Shown here one piece after another: positions 54,179 to 64,000 of a stretch of 64,000 bases of DNA. Source of the DNA: Dactylorhiza incarnata (Eukaryota > Streptophyta > Magnoliopsida > Asparagales > Orchidaceae); contig JAWHQI010000005.1 of assembly GCA_033032865.1 (NCBI GenBank), forward strand, positions 6,410,001 through 6,474,000. Direction: 5' to 3'. Below the pieces are notes generated by a model that ran no database searches, was not told the origin of the DNA, and saw only the letters and a list, made by a program, of their open reading frames with translations. Both the position numbers and the translations under genes were made by a program. Within the stretch, counting starts at the first letter, position 1; the number at the start of each line of letters is the position of its first letter.

Positions 54179-56109
54179 TGTTGGAACATGCTTTCCGCAT
54201 CTCTTGGTTTGACAATAACAAATCCTATTGTATTTGACCATACTTGTTTTGTGTTTATAGTATGCATGATTCTGTGCATTCATATCTCCATGGTGCTGTG
54301 TTGTTGTTGCTACCGCGCCACGTTAACTCTACCGCTGGCGCTAGCACTAATGAACCGCTGAGACGAAACCGCTGAGAAGGAAACCGCTGAGAAGATCTGA
54401 ATGCTCTACCGCGCCGCGTTAACTCTACCGCTAGTGCTAACAACCGCTGAGAAGGGAAATCGATGAGATACAATCTGGCGTTCGAGGAAATGGAAGTTGC
54501 GTTTGACGAACTGGCGATCGATGAAATGAAAACTGCGTTCGACGAACTGCATGCTCTACCACGATGCTCGACGAAATGCATGCTTTACCGCGGCGCGCTA
54601 GAACTACCGCTGGCGCTAGCGATCGACGAAATGGAGGTCGACAAAATGAAGGCGGCGTTCGACGAAGATGCGCCCGACGAAGTGCTCTACCGCGGTGCGC
54701 TAGAACTACCGCGGTGCGCTAGAACTACCGCTGGCGCTAGTATTCGATCGACAAAATGAAGGCTGCGCTCGACGAAATGCTTATCACTGCGTTCGACGAA
54801 TTTGCGATCGACGAAAGCCGAATCACGTTCGACAAAAATTCGATCGACGAAATATATGGCCGGTTCAACATAGATGCTGTCCGACGAAAAGAATTGTGCT
54901 CTACCGCGGAGCATTAGCACTACCGCTGGCGTTAGCATATATTGAAACTATTGACAGAAAGGAAACAGTGGAGAAAAAGGAATGTTGACGGGTCGCTATG
55001 TTTGGCAAGTACTATCGCGACTCGTTAAGTCTAACGCCCGGCGGTAGCTTTTGGAAACATCCCGTCTGCAGTTGATTGAGGGGAAAATTTGGAAAGAGAT
55101 ATTGGCTGAAGGAAGGAAATTGCACTATCGCGGGGCGATAGTGTTACCGCGGTGCGCTAGGCTGTCACAACCATTTGCGCTCAGAAGTTGTCTTAACTGC
55201 CACGATCCGCGTGCACATTGTGTCACTATCGCGAGGCGGTAGTACTAGCGCAGGCGGTAGCTATCGAATCTATTTAAAGAGTGGTGCCGCCTCCGTTGCT
55301 ACTTGCTGATTCAGGAGGAATAGAAGCCATATATTCAGAGAACTCGTGTGAGCCTTCTCCAAGCAGCCTGGACAACTCCGTCAACGTTCGTGAACGCAAG
55401 GAACTCGAAGAAAGAACCAACACACTTATTCTACGAGAAGGTCGCACGCATCAACTCAAAGGATTACTTCGGCGCACCTTCGACAAGATCTTCGAGTTCA
55501 ACCTAAGAGGGAGTTTGTCTTTATTTGTTATTTTTTCATTTGTAATATTTTTATATCTTTTGTTCGGTAGAGAAATTCGCCACACGGCGACTAGGGCCTT
55601 GCGGGGACTAGGGGAAATTCGCCTCGTGTTGGCGACTTGGTCTGGGTAGGACTTAGGGAGTAATTCGCCTTGTGTTGGCGACTAGGTCTAGGGAGTAGAT
55701 CTAGGGGTGCTCGAGGCCTTTCTGGTGATAGATTGGCTAGAGCGGCTTGAGGCCTTGTCTGGGGAGAGACAGGCTAAAGCCAACCGGTCCTTGGGAGAAG
55801 GGTCGGTATAGAAAACGAAAAAGAGTTTTTCATTTGTCGCCTCTTTCCAAGCGTTATTGGAAAAGTTTTGTAAACATATGTATTTCGATTTGATGATTAA
55901 TGAAAATATGTTTATTTCTTCATCTATGATTCGTGCTCTTTGATTTTTATTGTCTTAACCTGAAAGCTAATTTCTTGGTCACTAACGCCGAGCGGTAACA
56001 CTACCGCTGGCGGTAGCAACAGAGATTTATTTTCTTTAATAATCATAAAAGTTTAAAACCCTGATTCACCCCCCCCCCCCCCCCTCTAAGGGCGCCTACA
56101 GATCCAACA
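54179..56109 (+). repeat. 3' LTR of Gag-only copy 2 (1931 bp)
   Basis: Starts TGTTGGAACATGC after the purine tract and ends GATCCAACA. The word array spans 54300-55260, the TATA-like CTATTTAAAG is near 55269, the U5 hairpin repeats near 55615-55690, and the C-tract at about 56068-56085. It keeps the end that the 5' LTR has lost. Confidence 0.92.
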
Positions 56110-56114
56110 CTTAC
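56110..56114 (+). repeat. Target site duplication CTTAC (right)
   Basis: Second copy of the pentamer that flanks the Gag-only element on the left at 47788-47792. Confidence 0.95.
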
Positions 56115-57231
56115 GTCATTGCGAAAGGAACAATTATTTGTTAATATAAAAAAATGCTCGTTCAATGTTCCATCTGTGGAGTTCCTAAGATATATTGTGA
56201 GTTCGGAGGGCATTCATGTGGATCCCAAGAAGGTCCAAGCCATTAGGGATTGGCTGGAACCGACCAATATACAGGATGTTCGGAGTTTTCACGGCTTAGC
56301 AACTTTTTATCGCCGATTTATCTGAGATTTTAGTAGTATCATGACACCGATCACGGAGTGCATGAAGAAGGTAGAATTCACATGGACCAAGTCGGACACT
56401 AAAGCATTTGAAACAATTAAATCCCGAATGTCAGAAGCTCCTCTTTTACGATTGCCTGATTGTAATAAGGTTTTTGAATTGTCATGTGATGCGTCTGGAG
56501 TTGGTATTGGCGGTGTATTGAGTCAAGAGGGTCATCCTATAGGGTATTTTAGTGAGAAGCTTGTGGGGCCAAAATTGAATTATTCTAATTATGATAGGGA
56601 GTTTTATGCGGTAATTCAGTGTCTCCAACATTGGCGACACTATTTACTCCCTAAGGAGTTTGTTATATTATCTGACCACGAGGCTTTGAGATTTATTAAT
56701 TCACAAAATAAGGTTAGCCCCAGGCATGCTAAATGGGTCTCCTATCTTCAGGAGTACACCTTTATAATAAAACACCTTAAGGGAACACTAAATCGTGCGG
56801 TAGACGCTCTTAGTCGAGTCTCTTTATTATTGTCTACGCTTGAGGTAAAAGTGATTGGGTTCGATAGAATTATGGATGAGTACGTTAATTGTCCGGACTT
56901 CAAGGAAATATATTTATCCGCTCAAAATGACTCCCCCACGACCATTTCAGCCTATTATATTAGGGACGGTTATTTATTTAAGCATTTGAAGCTATGTATC
57001 CCTAGTTCCTCTTTACGTCATTTCATCGTTTGGGAGTTGCATAGTGGCAGATTAGGTGGTCATTTTGGTGGTGACAAGACAATCGCATTAGTGGAGGATA
57101 AGTTTTATTGGCCAGGCCTTAATTCAATGGTAAATAAAATTGTGGGTAGTTGTCGTGCATGCCAATTAGCTAAGGGAAATAAAACAACTGCGGGACCTTA
57201 TACCCCTCTTCTGATTCCTTCCATACCCTAG
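56115..57231 (+). pseudogene. pol: Chromovirus RT C-terminus, RNase H and integrase zinc finger
   Basis: The RT thumb reads LFVNIKKCSFNVPSVEFL and HGLATFYRRFI; TGA at 56323-56325 replaces an Arg codon. RNase H has SCDASGVGIGGVLSQEGHP, NYDREFYAVIQ and LSDHEALRFI. The H2C2 finger is HSGRLGGHFGG then CRACQLAKG. TAG at 57229-57231 replaces the Trp of the usual PWEDVSMDF phrase. All parts share one frame. Confidence 0.9.
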
Positions 57232-57972
57232 GAAGATGTTAGTGTGGATTTTATTCTAGGCCTACCCATCACGTTTAGACATCATGATTCCATTCTGGTG
57301 GTAGTAGATCGGTTTTCAAAAATGGCTTATTTTATTGCGTGCAATAAAACCAACGATGCGTCACACATTGTGAGATTATATTTTAAGGAGTTCGTTGGGC
57401 ATCGGGGCGTCCCCAAGACAATAGTGACTGATATGGATGTAAAATTTACTAGTTATTTTTGGAAGACCCTTTGGAAGCTTATGGGGACAAAACTCTTGTT
57501 TTCTTCGGCCTACCATCCGCAAACGGATGGTCAAATGGAGGTGGTAAACAGAAGTTTAGGTAGTATATTGCGTTGTCTTGTGGGTGACCACATGGGTACT
57601 TGGGATTTACTCCTTCCTCATGCTCAGCTAGCGTATAATAATTCTAAAAATAGATCAACGGGTTTATCTCCGAATGAAATCATGCACGGTTATAAGGCAC
57701 GAGTGCCACTTGATTTAATTTTGTTACCTCCATCATATAAGTCAAGTCAATTTGCACAGGAATTTGCCTCTCATGTTCACAATTTACATACGCACATTAA
57801 TGAAGCGCTAACTACACAATATGCAGCTTATCAATCTCATGCTAACTTACATAAGAGAGCGTCTCACTTGAAGGTTAGCGATTTAGTTTTGGTGCGTCTC
57901 ATCTCTAAACGGATGCCTTCGGGCACCATAAAAAGTTGGCGAACCGGCGAGCTGGTCCATTTCGAATTTTAA
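57232..57972 (+). pseudogene. pol: Chromovirus integrase core
   Basis: The catalytic triad is visible: VVVDRFSKMAYF, VTDMDVKFTSYFWK and PQTDGQMEVVNRSLG. The GPY-type region follows but shifts frame near 57940 (RRAGPFRILKKLGENTYLLE continues in the next frame). The core itself is otherwise open. Confidence 0.9.
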
Positions 57973-58437
57973 AGAAATTAGGAGAAAACACATATCTTTT
58001 GGAGTTACCCACTGATTGGGTAATTTCCCCTATTTTCAATGTTTCAGATTTAACGCCTTATGTTTCTCCACCACTTGATTTATTTGTCTGTCTGTTTGGT
58101 TCCACTAAATTTTCTAATGGGTTGCGGGGTGAGTGTATTCTTGGATCGCTCTCTCCATCGGTTTCCACTGGAGGTACAATAAATGTTGATGACAAAACTT
58201 TTCCTCCTTATTTGCCTAATGCTTTTCCAAGGTTCCCCAGGACCACCTATGTTCCAGACAGGATCCTCCGAGATGAAGTGCCCTCCTGTCCAAGTGGTGA
58301 CATTCGGCGCTACTTGATATGATGGCGTGATCGTTCAGCCTCCGATGACTCATGGCTTCCTGAATCGGAGGTGGCTCTTTTGGATGCTACTCTTCTACAC
58401 CATTACATTCAAGCCAACTCATTGGTGATGAGTAATT
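57936..58437 (+). pseudogene. Integrase C-terminal GPF/Y region and chromodomain
   Basis: GPFRILKKLGENTYLLELP is the GPY/F module. FNVSDLTPYV follows. The chromodomain-like end reads RRYLI, stop TGA (58320-58322), then WRDRSASDDSWLPESEV and LLHHYI in the same frame. The position of the aromatic residues fits a chromodomain, which in chromoviruses steers integration toward particular chromatin. The stop lies where Lys or Arg is usual. Confidence 0.75.
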
Positions 58438-58439
58438 TT

Positions 58440-59690
58440 GAGCGGGGGAGGATTGATGGAGACGACGGCCCTCAACATGAATATGATAGTACCGACACGC
58501 TTACGGATGATGGAGTCTAAGACTTCCGACGCCATCGTCGCGACAGTATTTGTGATGAATGCCATCGCCGCTACAACCTCCGCCCGAGGTGCAAGAATAT
58601 TAATTAATAATTATAATTATTCTATTATAATTATTAATTAATTGTTATCATATTTTAATGTTTTGTTATCATGTTTTAATGTTTTATTCTATTTTAATGT
58701 TTTGTTTAATTTGGGATGCATGTAGTAATTTGTGCTTGTAAGCCAATAAAATGCCATGATGTAGAAGGATTATTTTATTATGAATTACAATTGAAATTTG
58801 AAAAGTGAAATCCAAAATTGGAATTCTCCTCCTCTCCCTTATTTTCTCCTCCTTCCTCCTTTATTCGTCCCCCTCTTTTCCCTCCTAGGTTTCGGCCAAC
58901 ACTAAACCGCCGCCACTTGCTCTCCTCCCCATAGCCGCCAGCCTCCCTCTCTTCTCTTAGAGATTTCGGCTCCCCCTCTCCACACCTCTCTTTCCCTCTA
59001 CCAACTTGCAAGACAAAGGCTATCATCTCTTTCTTCTCTGGAAGATTTCGGCTAACTTCAACCAGTCCCTCTTGGTGGATTTCAGCCAAGGGCAAGGGCT
59101 CCGTGGTTTCGGCAAACATCTTCTCCGGCGTGAAATGAAGAATGCAGACGAATTTTCTCTCCATACGACGCAACTCCGGCGGAAACATTGACGAGCGATC
59201 TCGCGATTGATTGCTTGAGAAAATCTAATCTCAAGCGGGTAACGAAACTTTCAACATTGTGGGATTCCCTCTTGATTATTTCTTGTGTTGGATTAATTTT
59301 GGTGTGATCTTCGACAACTTGAATTTTCGTGGATTCTTCGATTGATTTTGAGTTTATCTTATTTGATTTAAATTCGTGAGGATTGGCGAACCTCATTTTC
59401 TTTTTGTTGGGAGAGATCTACCTTTTTCTAAATCATTATTTTTGGTGGATCTCTTTTGGTACAACACTCGCTCGATCGGATCGGGTGGATCCATTTGGCT
59501 AGGGAGAATATTGGCATATAGCCATTATTTGATCTCTAAGGGTGTTGCCGACCCGTACGTTAGCCTTTAATTGATAAATTGCAAAGCGTGTGTGCTGCGA
59601 ATAATTATTTGTGCGAACGAAGGATTGGGAGCGTAGAGAGAAATTCGTGTTTACCCGTAATAACCATGTTAGAGAGTGTAGCCTACATCA
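58440..59690 (+). repeat. Polypurine tract and 3' LTR of the chromovirus
   Basis: GAGCGGGGGAGGAT (58440-58453) precedes the LTR start TGATGGAGACG at 58454; the LTR ends CCTACATCA at 59690 (1237 bp). TGATG/CATCA are the short inverted ends. The leader has CT-rich text at 58820-59040. The matching 5' LTR fragment is at 44839-45069. Confidence 0.88.
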
Positions 59691-60158
59691 ATACTTCTTC
59701 TTTAAGATGATACCGTCGAGACATCTTTGCTTTATCCACGATAAGCTTTCTTCAAGACAATGTCGTCGATATCTGAACTTAGCTTTATCTACGACAAGCT
59801 TTCTTCAACCTTTAAGACGATGTGTCTTCATCAAGACGATGTTGTCGAAACTATTTCAACAATATGATACTTTTCTCCACGATTCTTCTGCTGGGTCTTG
59901 AGACGATATTTTACTTGGTTAATTTTCATTAATTTTATCGTCTATATACTAGTGATGTAGCTTTGATGCTTTTCAACGATATATAGATTATTTCAACAAT
60001 ATATCCAGTCCTTGATGTTTTTAGACGTAGAAAATTACTTGATACATAGTTTATCTTCCTCAATCATGAATAAGCTATATCATCAAATACATAGAGCATT
60101 TATCATTGATCTGAGCACTTCTTCAAATCAGGAACATTGCTGGGCATAGTTCCCAACA
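59691..60158 (-). repeat. Minus-strand Sirevirus LTR, proximal part
   Basis: The minus strand starts TGTTGGGAACTATGCCC at 60158, preceded by the purine tract CAAATAGGGGGAGAT (60173-60159). ATCGTCGAGA-type words continue the array seen at 44505-44838. The chromovirus separates the two parts. Confidence 0.8.
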
Positions 60159-61021
60159 ATCTCCCCCTATTTGAAGAAGTCATAAATCACTTCAATGATA
60201 AATGTCAATGATAAATGAAATCATAATTTGTACACATTTAGAAGGTATTATATAATTCATCTATCAACATGATATATAGTAGATAATGTTTTAAGACAAA
60301 AATATAATAATCATTTGCCCCAGTCATTTTTTAGATAAAACATCCTATGGTCTTCAGATCCTGCTGTTGATTCCTTTTCCTTTTCTCTTATGCCTTTCAT
60401 TAAAACTGATTGGTTTTGGAATCTTCTTTGGAGAAGGAGGAGGACCATGAAGAAATGTCAGTTTGTGATTTCTCCTTTTCTCCATCTGAATTGATTGTAG
60501 GTTCCAATCAGCAGAATAATATACTCTCTCTGACCCATCCTGAGGGTATCCACTTTCCATGCAGGCTTCTGAGATTAGAGTCCTAGCGTTAGGACTCCAC
60601 TTGCATGACTGTGGATCCTGCTCAATTTCTTTAAGCCTCATCTACATGTATCTCTTGCTATGAGTCCATTTTCTTTTTCTGGAGCTAGCAGATTCTCCAA
60701 CTTCTATGCCATGGACCTATGATGCAGTGCTTTCAGAAGGTTTTGCTAACTCAAAAGCTGAGGGAGGCTTCTGTAAGGCTTACTTGACCTGATTTACTGT
60801 CTGCATGGCTTGATTGGAGCCAGCATTTATCATTGCTCTCTCCCCCTTTAGGACTTCTTCAGCTATGTGGTCATCAAGAGTAACTTGTACTAAATTCATC
60901 CTTTCAAGCAGATGTAGTTCAGCCTCATTCAAGTTATTTCTTACCTCTAACAGATGTTCATCTAAGCTCTGGGTATTTTCATTTAATCTCTCTAGAATTT
61001 GATCTCTGTCTATTGTTTATG
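60159..61021 (-). pseudogene. 3' end of a minus-strand env-like gene
   Basis: On the minus strand the region from about 61015 encodes coiled-coil text (LNENTQSLDEHLLEVRNNLN and LLERMNLVQVTLDDHIAEE), then frame 60641-60354 with YYSADWNLQSIQMEKRR and KKIPKPI. This resembles the C-terminal part of the env-like gene at 6126-7472 (YSTAEWIKHLERE). 60159-60353 is the 3' untranslated part. The gene is broken at about 61021 by the LTR on its 5' side. Confidence 0.65.
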
Positions 61022-62586
61022 GGGTGTCTACTTAATCACCTAGATGGGGGGTGAATAGGTTTTTCTTTGTATAATATCCCCCTTTAGGTTTTTCTTACTT
61101 TCTGGTTAATAGATCTAAGAAATAAAGAACAAGCCACAGAAAGCACACAACGATCTATAGAGGTTCCTCAAGACCGAGTGTCTTGAGTAGTCCTCTCTCC
61201 CTTTGTGCCTACCCAGCAGTGTGATGGGCTCGGCAAACTCTGCCAAAAGCTTCAGGCCCTCAAGCCTTACAACACGGACCCGCAAGTCCCAACAGCCTAG
61301 GCACTCAAGCCCCTACTGCCCCCGAGCCCGCAAGCTCGACACTCAGGCCCTCAAGCCCTACCACATGGACCCGCAAGTCCCAACAGCCTAGACCTGCAAG
61401 CCCTTACTGCCCCCGAGCCCGCAAGATCGACAAGACGCACCCGCAAGTGCACTGCCCTGGCCCTCAAGCCTCACAGCTCTCCAGCCCTCAAGATAGACAA
61501 AGTTGGACCCGCAAGTCCACTGCCCTGGCCTTCAAGCCTCACAGCTCTCCAGCCCTCAAGCTAGACAAATTGGCCCGCAAGCCTTACAAAAAAATACAGT
61601 AAAGAAAACTGTCTCTTCTGCCTGATGTTGATCGGCAACTTAGCCTGATGGAGAACGGCTTCTTAGCCTGATGGAGATCAGCTTCTTACGGTTGAAGAGG
61701 ACGCTTTAGATTTGATCTTTACGGCTCAGCTCCTTCTTCAATTTTCTACTTTAGCCTGATGTTGAACGGCGACTTCTCAGTCAATGGAGATGACTGATTC
61801 TTATGAGAACTCTTGAATCTTGTTCTCTTTCTTTTCCGCTGAAAAAATATTGTTCTATTGAAGAGCGGCGGGATTCTTTTTCACGTTTCTTTTCTTGCAC
61901 AGCAAGCCTTATTTTCTAGGGCAACACTGTTCCCTTTTATAGAATGGACCAACCGTATAACGGTCATATTCACTTTCCTTTCCTGTCAGACGCCCATCCA
62001 TCATAGCCGGCGTTGATTGGACAATCAGGCGGCGGCATTAATTAATGACAGCGTGTCCGCAAGATTTGAATTCTGTCTTGAAGATATCTGCATCATTACG
62101 ACGACAAGCTGTCTCTGACTTTGTCGTCGCGATCTTCCTTCTGCCACTGATGGAGGTATCTCGACGATACAAGATATCCTGGCGATTCTGTATATACAAT
62201 GATCTTCTTTCTCTGACAGTGTTGTCGTGAGCTTCCTTATTGCATCATGTCGTCGTAATCATATGTTCTCTCGACAACATGAGTTCCACACGACGATGTC
62301 CTGTGGCTTTTCTGCATTCGACGATCTCGCCATGTCTCAGCGGTCAACGAATACTTTGCTTCTCAGCGACTGCTACTCGGCCAGTCATTACGACGAAAAG
62401 CACGCTTTGTCGACGATATCGCCTGTTCTTCCCGACGATAGAGTACTTGGTAAAATGGCTAAAGTACATGACATATTGTCGATTCCTACAAGCATGAACT
62501 AGATGGTATGTCAAATACAACTTGCATTTATCATTGAGCTGAGCACTTCTTCAAATCAGGAACATTGTAGGGCACTGTTCCCAACA
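61022..62586 (-). repeat. Second minus-strand Sirevirus LTR
   Basis: The minus strand begins TGTTGGGAACAGTGCCC at 62586 after a purine tract and ends near 61022 after CCCCCCATCTAGGTGATTAA. The word array with CGACGAT and TCGTCG spans 62050-62480, TATA (TATAAAAGGG, minus) is at about 61941-61932, and a U5 repeat region about CCCTCAAGC and CCCGCAAGTCC spans 61255-61585. It shares its first 60 bp with the LTR starting at 60158 but differs elsewhere. Confidence 0.8.
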
Positions 62587-62865
62587 ATCTCCCCCTATTT
62601 GAAGAAGTCATAACCCACTCAATGATAAGTGCCATTCTCATAACAGATATTAACATTTAAGCAGATAAGCACATTATGAAGACATTTCAGCAAAATTAAG
62701 TAAACACGGAAGTTTTGACAAATATTTCTTCATTATAATTAGTGCCGAATGTTCAGAAGAGTTTTGACATTTCTATATTTAACCATCTATATATCTGGTG
62801 CATTCGTATCAGCAGCTCTCTTTGCTTTCTTGGTACCGACTTCCTGCTCCTTTTTCTCCATCTCT
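62587..62865 (-). other. 3' internal tail of the second minus-strand Sirevirus
   Basis: The purine tract CAAATAGGGGGAGAT lies at 62601-62587 and is followed (minus strand upstream) by AT-rich untranslated text. No ORF. It is cut at 62866 by a Gag-only-family LTR. Confidence 0.65.
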
Positions 62866-64000
62866 TGTTGGAACATGGTCTTCCGCATCTCCTAGGTTTG
62901 AGAATAACAAATCCTATGTGTATTTGATCTTGTGTGTTCAAGTGTGCAGGTTAATATAGTCCATATGACTCAAGGAGTACTCATGATGACTGCCCCCAAA
63001 ATTGAAGCCAGAATTCGAAGAGGCTCACTAGCGCTGGCGGTAGCACCTAGCGTCGGGCGCTAGCGATGAATAGCGCAATTCCAGGAGCTGTTATAGAAGG
63101 CGCTAACGCCTAGCGGTAGCGGATAATGCCGGCGGTAGCGATGAACACAGAAGGAATAAAAGCAAGGTTGCCGCGGATTGAAGATCCTGCCGCGCAAGAA
63201 GTTTCTTAATCGGGGATAGCGCCGGCGGTAGCGTGACGCACAGAAGGAATAGAGCAAGATGTTGCCGCGAATGGGAGATTCTGCCGCGCAATTTGTTACT
63301 TAATCCGGGCTAGCGCCAGCGATAGCGCTAGCGTCGGCGGTAGTGTGAAGGCTATAAATTGGATGCCTTGGCTCCGAACTCTTCATCCTCTTGAGATCCA
63401 AAAACTCCAGAGCTTCGTGCCACAGTAGAGAGAGAGGAGAGATCAGAGAGATACTCCCACCAAAAGCTTAGAGAAGGAATTTCTGAAGGAGGATTTCTTC
63501 ACGCTTCATCCGACAGGCGACCGCCTCAACAAACGCTTATACTACAGCGTTCTAACGTCTCCTACTTCAGAAGTTCTTAGAGGTAGTTTTTATTATTGTT
63601 GTAATTTCAGTTTAGTTCTCTTTTTCTTGTAAACGGTTCGTTAATTCGCCTCGTGTTGGCGACTAGGTCCGGGGTAGACTTAGGGGGTAATTCGCCTTGT
63701 GTGGGCGACTAGGTCTAGGGTGTAGATCTAGGGGGTGCTCGAGGCCTCTCTGGGGATAGATTGGCTAGAGCGGCTTGAGGCCATATCTGGGGAGAGAACG
63801 GCTAAAGCCAACCGGTTCGTGGGGATACGAGTCGGTATAGAAAACAAAAAAGAACTATAATTATTCGCCTCGATTCCAGCGTCATAGAAATCCATTTTTG
63901 TAATCAATTTTATTAATAGTAATCATGTCTCTATTTTTGTAATAAAATTGATTTTGTTCTTCATTCATCTAAATTGTTTATTATCCTTTTTTTCATCATA
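62866..64000 (+). repeat. LTR of a third Gag-only-family member, runs off the window
   Basis: Starts TGTTGGAACATGG and matches the LTR at 14001 closely. GCGCTAGC/CGCCGGCGGTAG words fill 63020-63345, TATA CTATAAATTGG is at 63352-63362, and U5 hairpin repeats at 63643-63720. No purine tract precedes it, so it is a 5' or solo LTR rather than a 3' LTR. The end should lie a few hundred bases beyond the window. Confidence 0.85.

Larger units (their letters stand above)
47793..56109 (+). mobile_element. Gag-only non-autonomous copia element, copy 2, complete
   Basis: Both LTRs, flanked by CTTAC, enclose a gag gene and about 3.1 kb of noncoding DNA ending in a polypurine tract. No pol domain exists in any frame. 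Multiple polypurine tracts and LTR palindromes tie it to Sireviruses. The LTRs differ at many sites, so the insertion is old. The 5' LTR begins CG instead of TG, and a deletion removed the LTR end, primer site and gag start, so this copy could not be copied now. Confidence 0.88.
44839..59690 (+). mobile_element. Ty3/gypsy chromovirus, interrupted by a Gag-only element
   Basis: Gag, zinc knuckle and protease, RT, RNase H, integrase and a C-terminal chromodomain occur in gypsy order. LTR ends TGATGG and CTACATCA, primer site at 45073 and polypurine tract at 58440 fit. The 5' LTR keeps only its last 231 bp. The element is split at 47793-56109. It inserted into the minus-strand Sirevirus LTR; because its 5' end is truncated no target duplication can be shown. 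Confidence 0.85.

Noticed and set aside
58438..58641. Small frame of 67 codons at the start of the chromovirus LTR
   Set aside because: It spans the polypurine tract and LTR start, has no match to known retroelement proteins and is short enough to be chance.
44820..59700. Target duplication for the chromovirus
   Set aside because: The 5' LTR is truncated at 44839 and the flanks do not match, so none can be claimed.

Overview
The window is nuclear DNA from a flowering plant with a large, repeat-packed genome. I found no intact host gene, tRNA, rRNA or CRISPR array. Nearly all of the 64 kb can be assigned to transposable elements: Ty1/copia elements of Sirevirus type, Ty3/gypsy elements (one chromovirus, two apparent Tat-type remnants, Athila/Tat-type LTRs), a hAT DNA transposon and a dense cluster of Helitron termini. 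The species cannot be named from the sequence.

Layout. 1-273 is the end of an LTR sitting inside the gag gene of a Sirevirus-like element. That element (274-9559) carries gag, protease, integrase, RT and RNase H, an env-like gene with a 79-bp intron, multiple polypurine tracts and a 3' LTR. 9560-12948 is a Tat-like gypsy remnant with an antisense gene (minus strand) that has its own TATA box. 12949-14000 is another gypsy LTR. 14001-18697 is a copia element whose internal part codes only for Gag. 18698-22646 holds minus-strand copia and gypsy LTR pieces. 22647-25863 is a second Tat-like remnant with an antisense multi-exon gene. 25864-27488 is a solo LTR. 28025-37271 and 42380-43534 are Helitron-rich, with microsatellites, foldbacks and a captured-gene-like fragment. 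37272-40243 is a decayed hAT element. 41130-41930 is a 12-bp minisatellite.

43535-60158 is a three-level nest: a minus-strand Sirevirus LTR is split by a gypsy chromovirus, and the chromovirus RT gene is split by an 8.3-kb Gag-only element whose 5-bp target duplication CTTAC is intact. 60159-64000 holds more minus-strand Sirevirus sequence and the start of a third Gag-only-family LTR.

Two themes deserve attention. First, almost every LTR family here, copia or gypsy, has a cluster of short palindromic, CpG-rich words just upstream of its TATA box, and each family uses a different word. Second, thirteen Helitron-like 3' ends share one design (a hairpin of about 19 nt, a spacer of exactly 7 nt, then CTCG or CTAG), and several lie tail to tail across TA microsatellites. 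The Gag-only family (at least three members) looks like a true non-autonomous lineage that would depend on a Sirevirus for enzymes. Element ends given as approximate are marked so in the entries.
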